From: an uncultured Anaerolineales bacterium
GTDB taxonomy: Bacteria; Chloroflexota; Anaerolineae; Aggregatilineales; Aggregatilineaceae
Direction of reading: 5' to 3'
Assembly: GCA_937135955.1 (NCBI GenBank)
Contig: CAKZOB010000041.1
Coordinates: forward strand, 80,464-144,463
Length of the DNA stretch: 64,000 bases
The position numbers and the translations under genes were made by a program. Positions 61,440 through 64,000 of the stretch are shown piece after piece. The notes beneath the pieces are model-generated. The model saw only the letters and a program-made list of their open reading frames with translations. It was not told the origin of the DNA and did not search any database. The stretch's first letter is position 1, and every line of letters starts with the position of its first letter.

Positions 61440-62048
61440 ATGAACAGCGCGGTAACTCCTACGGGACCGCTCCCGCATGGCGAAGACCCGGAATTCCATT
61501 CCTTCAGTGAGGAGTTCGAGCAACGTTTTTTCGCGGATGCGGAACAGGTGAGGATTCAGGTCACCCTGATGCGCGAGACCTGGGATGAACTCCAGCAGGT
61601 GATCGAGGAGAACGATTGGAAGCTCAACGAAGGGTTGATCGTCCTGCTGACGACTGGTATGGCTTTTCTGAAAGCCGAACGCGCCCTGGCGGTGACCCAG
61701 GGCACGGGAGAATTTTCCGCGGAAGAAATCCAGAAGCTGCTCGACCGACAGATGGTCATCGAAGCGCGTTATGCTTCGATCAAGAACTTCGCCTTCGACC
61801 TCATGCGCGACCATCGCACACTGGAACTGCGCTACGCCCCCCTGGAACGCGAGTATCTGGCTTTTCGGAACATGGTGTGGCCGCTGAGGCGGGAAAACGA
61901 CGCACTCAGAGCGGAGCTCGCACGGCTGAAGCAGGAACTGGAAGCGACCAGGTCAGCCCTCTCCGACGCGACTCCGCCTGAGGAACGCAAACATTGGAAA
62001 CGTTGGTTGGGCGCGCTCAGGAGAGGTTTTCGACATGGGGGCCAGTAG
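61440..62048 (+). CDS. Hypothetical coiled-coil protein, paralogue of the last cassette gene
   Basis: A 202-residue protein. Residues about 36-140 share a pattern with the protein at 63005: WDELQQVIEENDWKLNEGL here against WEALQQVIAENEWEHDEGL there, then a helix ending LELRYAPLEREYLAF against LEMKLKAYEVELSQL. It also has FEQRFFADAE near the start, like RRDFFPNTQ in the paralogue. The C-terminus is a charged coiled coil and basic tail (KHWKRWLGALRRGFRHGGQ). No known family identified. Second gene of the cassette; a family B repeat lies between it and the next gene. Confidence 0.72.
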   Translation: MNSAVTPTGPLPHGEDPEFHSFSEEFEQRFFADAEQVRIQVTLMRETWDELQQVIEENDWKLNEGLIVLLTTGMAFLKAERALAVTQGTGEFSAEEIQKLLDRQMVIEARYASIKNFAFDLMRDHRTLELRYAPLEREYLAFRNMVWPLRRENDALRAELARLKQELEATRSALSDATPPEERKHWKRWLGALRRGFRHGGQ

Positions 62049-62071
62049 TTGTTACTGCTGCGCAGTGTTTT

Positions 62072-62186
62072 CCTCTCACCCCCCGCGTCTTTTTCCCTTT
62101 GCAAGCCGGGCAGATTGGAGACTTGCTTTGACTCGCACGAGCGCCCCCGTCGCCCGCAACATGGGCCGAGGGAGCTGAGGATTGAG
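62072..62186. repeat. Intergenic palindromic repeat, family B (copy 3, degenerate)
   Basis: Begins TCCTCTCACCCCCCGCG, with CGCCCCCGTCGCCCGC in the middle and GGGCCGAGGGAGCTGAGG near the end. It follows the order of family B blocks but with many changes and a lost central stem; it occupies most of the 202-base gap inside the cassette. Confidence 0.5.
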
Positions 62187-62250
62187 CAGATACGGGGGTA
62201 CGTCAGAAGCGCCGTCTTCAGGTCGGCGGGTCGGTTAGGGGTGATCCTCT

Positions 62251-63012
62251 ATGAAAGGTGACCTGGTTAGCGCTGGATTGAAGGCTGCCCTGAAACAGTC
62301 GGGCTGTCCCATCTGCCGTTTGCGTGCTGAAAGTGAGCAGCGCTATATCCGGATGTTGCTCTGGGAATCCGTCAACGATCCGCAGACGCGCGATCATTTC
62401 ATCGCTGCGCTGGGCTACTGCGAGCGCCATACCTGGCAGGTGGGCCTGGTAGAAAACGAGCAGTTCGGCTGCCCGCTGGGCAATGCTATCATGTACGAGC
62501 ACCTGGCAGGCAAGGTACACAGCCGGCTGGTCGCCTATGCGCTGCGGATGAAGTGGACACGTCGCCCCCTGTGGCGGCGCTGGTTGACTCTGCTCTGGCC
62601 CTGGGCCAGGCGACGGCTTTCGGCGGCGGAGTTGCGCCCTCAAGAGCCTTGCCGTATCTGTCAGATAGGCGAGCGATCGGAACGCAGGCACTTGGGATGG
62701 TTGTTGCAGCACCTATCCAGGCCGGAGAGCGACTTGCGGGCGCTGTATCTGGCATCAGACGGTTTGTGTCTGCCTCATCTGCGGCAAGGGCTGGCGCTGG
62801 CTTCCCTCCCTGTTGAAGCAGGCGCACGCTTCCTGGTAGAAGCTGCCCTGCACCGCCTAGAAGTGCTGCAGCGCGATCTGAGCGAATTCGAACGCAAGAA
62901 TGCCTGGGATTACCGGCACGAGCAAAAAACCGTAGCCGAAAGCACTGCCTGGTTGCAGGCGCTGGCGTTCTTCGGGGGTACGCTGCCAGAAAGGCGCAAC
63001 AGCCATGATTGA
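62251..63012 (+). CDS. DUF6062-like Cys-rich protein, third gene of the cassette
   Basis: A 253-residue protein with paired Cys motifs: CPICRLRAESEQRYIRMLLWESVND (about 19-43), GYCERHTWQVG, CRICQIGERSERRHLGWLL and LCLPHLRQGLAL. The two similar halves, each with CxxC followed by a helix and a C/His-containing segment, suggest a duplicated metal-binding module. This fits my recollection of DUF6062 proteins, but I cannot confirm it. It ends in an amphipathic helix (HRLEVLQRDLSEFERKNAWDYRHEQKTVAES). An AGGGGTGA stretch precedes the ATG. It overlaps the last gene by 8 bases, so translation is coupled. Confidence 0.75.
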   Translation: MKGDLVSAGLKAALKQSGCPICRLRAESEQRYIRMLLWESVNDPQTRDHFIAALGYCERHTWQVGLVENEQFGCPLGNAIMYEHLAGKVHSRLVAYALRMKWTRRPLWRRWLTLLWPWARRRLSAAELRPQEPCRICQIGERSERRHLGWLLQHLSRPESDLRALYLASDGLCLPHLRQGLALASLPVEAGARFLVEAALHRLEVLQRDLSEFERKNAWDYRHEQKTVAESTAWLQALAFFGGTLPERRNSHD

Positions 63013-63409
63013 AGACTTCCGCCGCGATTTCTTCCCCAACACCCAACGCCATACTCTGACGCTGGAAATCACCAGCAACGAGTGGGAAGCGCTTCAGCAG
63101 GTCATCGCCGAAAACGAATGGGAGCACGACGAAGGGCTGCGCTACATCCTGGCAGCGGGCAGAACCTATTTGCAGACAGAGGCGGCGCTGAGTCCTGGGG
63201 AGCGCTCCGGTGCCGCCGAGGAAGCCCGACTCCAGAAATTCCAGCGCGAGTACATCAGCATGGGCGCACAACTGGCCGTCATGAAATATCGTGCTTTTCA
63301 CTTCATGCAGGCGGTGCAGCTCCTGGAAATGAAGCTTAAAGCATATGAAGTCGAACTGTCTCAGTTGAGACAGGCCAACGAAAAACTCCGGCAAAAGCTC
63401 TCCCGTTAG
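63005..63409 (+). CDS. Hypothetical coiled-coil protein, paralogue of the second cassette gene
   Basis: A 134-residue protein related to the gene at 61440 through WEALQQVIAENEWEHDEGLRYILAAGRTYLQTEAAL (about 27-62), followed by a long helix ending in a coiled coil (LEMKLKAYEVELSQLRQANEKLRQKL). It is shorter at both ends than its paralogue. ATG 63005 overlaps the stop of the DUF6062-like gene. No terminator is evident after the stop. Confidence 0.75.
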   Translation: MIEDFRRDFFPNTQRHTLTLEITSNEWEALQQVIAENEWEHDEGLRYILAAGRTYLQTEAALSPGERSGAAEEARLQKFQREYISMGAQLAVMKYRAFHFMQAVQLLEMKLKAYEVELSQLRQANEKLRQKLSR

Positions 63410-64000
63410 ACGGCAGGAAACACCCGCCTGTCACCAGGGTCGTCGCTCGCTTCGGGCTGATTGGCAGGGAGCGCAGCGGACGAAGACCTCAATATACGAC
63501 TTGTCCGTGACCAAAACCCCTCGGTTTGCAAGGCTGACACGCACAGGGGTTGCTGTCGTGTGGCTGATAAGGCGTTCAGGGGCCGGATGGAAAGGAATTT
63601 CATAAGACCGTAAGCGCCCGTTCCTGGTCGTTCAAATCGCTGGGGTAGGGTCTTCCCTCGCTCATACTCCAGTCTACTCACTCATATGTCACGCTGAAAC
63701 GGTCTCTCAAGCTCGTACGTTCCAACGGTCCTGCCGACAGTCGTCGAGGAATACCGCGACCGCTTGCGAGCGTTTGAGCCGCCTTGGCGGCCTTCTGGAA
63801 CAGACCGCCCCCTACATTTTCGAGGTGCAGCCCGCCCGCAACTGGCAAGCGCTGGAGCCGGACGCCCGCGCCGCCGCCCAGGCGCAAGTCGGCGCACTGC
63901 CCACCCACGAGCACCTGCCCTGCCCGAAGGAGTTGGCTCAGAGGGCGCGGTGGGGAGGATGATGCGGCAGTCATCGCCGGTCTTCGCTTATACTCCCCTG
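63410..64000. other. 591 bases without a supported gene
   Basis: Only short open frames occur here, in several overlapping phases. A plus-strand stretch at 63774-63962 reads protein-like (LLEQTAPYIFEVQPARNWQAL) and may be the end of a decayed gene with a frameshift upstream. A TATACT at 63989-63994 could be a -10 for a gene to the right. Confidence 0.5.

Noticed and set aside
63774..63962. Plus-strand 62-codon frame near the window end
   Set aside because: Partly protein-like, but no family, no Shine-Dalgarno, and overlapping open frames on the other strand; mentioned only as a possible relic.

Overview
The window looks like a chromosomal segment of a GC-rich member of the Chloroflexota (class Anaerolineae or a relative). 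This is inference from gene content: Thr/Pro-rich surface linkers on TadE-type proteins, DUF2085 and DUF6062-like proteins, CcdA-thioredoxin fusions, GAF-domain kinases, and a LexA promoter carrying a CGAAC-N4-GTTCG SOS box. I saw no tRNA, rRNA, CRISPR array, insertion sequence or phage gene.

Left part (1-16,270), transport and carbohydrate catabolism. A Tat-exported family-5 solute-binding protein (SBP) faces a LacI-type regulator, and two TTTGTTTAG-type operator palindromes lie between them. A radical SAM enzyme follows. Next comes a catabolic cluster of an IclR regulator, a Gfo/Idh/MocA oxidoreductase, an acetolactate-synthase-like TPP enzyme, a two-subunit transketolase, an RpiB-type isomerase and a decayed methylmalonate-semialdehyde dehydrogenase. 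A divergent sugar ABC transporter (SBP and two permeases, no ATPase) leaves the same control region from a nearly symmetric pair of TTGACA promoters. A second permease remnant precedes an orphan BMP-family binding protein, which ends in a strong terminator.

Middle part (16,300-41,000), mostly envelope and housekeeping. It holds an MFS transporter, a zinc-ribbon membrane protein, a PPOX-type flavin protein, a C39-like peptidase with TPR, a GT39-type glycosyltransferase with rsmH, a CcdA-TlpA fusion, a DUF2085 protein, three TadE/TadG-like pseudopilin or surface proteins, a two-component group (GAF kinase, canonical OmpR regulator, and a nearby atypical OmpR regulator), a UbiA prenyltransferase and metG.

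Right part (41,000-64,000). Between metG and pyrF is a compact transcription unit with a consensus promoter and a terminator. It is either a structured small RNA or a leaderless 34-residue peptide gene. Then come glycan genes (GH1, GDP-mannose 3,5-epimerase, a 1174-residue GH13 enzyme with FN3 and starch-binding modules, and two tandem clan-A hydrolases), an SPFH protein, an alcohol dehydrogenase, a histidine kinase, an FmdB-type protein, a lower-GC AlbA_2 regulator, a rhomboid protease, a Bcp peroxiredoxin and lexA. The window closes with a four-gene cassette of unknown function (60,937-63,409), preceded by an RNA-like leader ending in an intrinsic terminator. Two of its genes are paralogues.

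Three families of palindromic intergenic repeats recur: A (3 copies), B (3 copies) and C (2 copies). The observations most worth a second look are the small transcription unit at 41,121-41,323, the four-gene cassette with its leader, the LexA scissile-site change (Ala-Ser), the paired divergent IclR promoters, and the two gene remnants.
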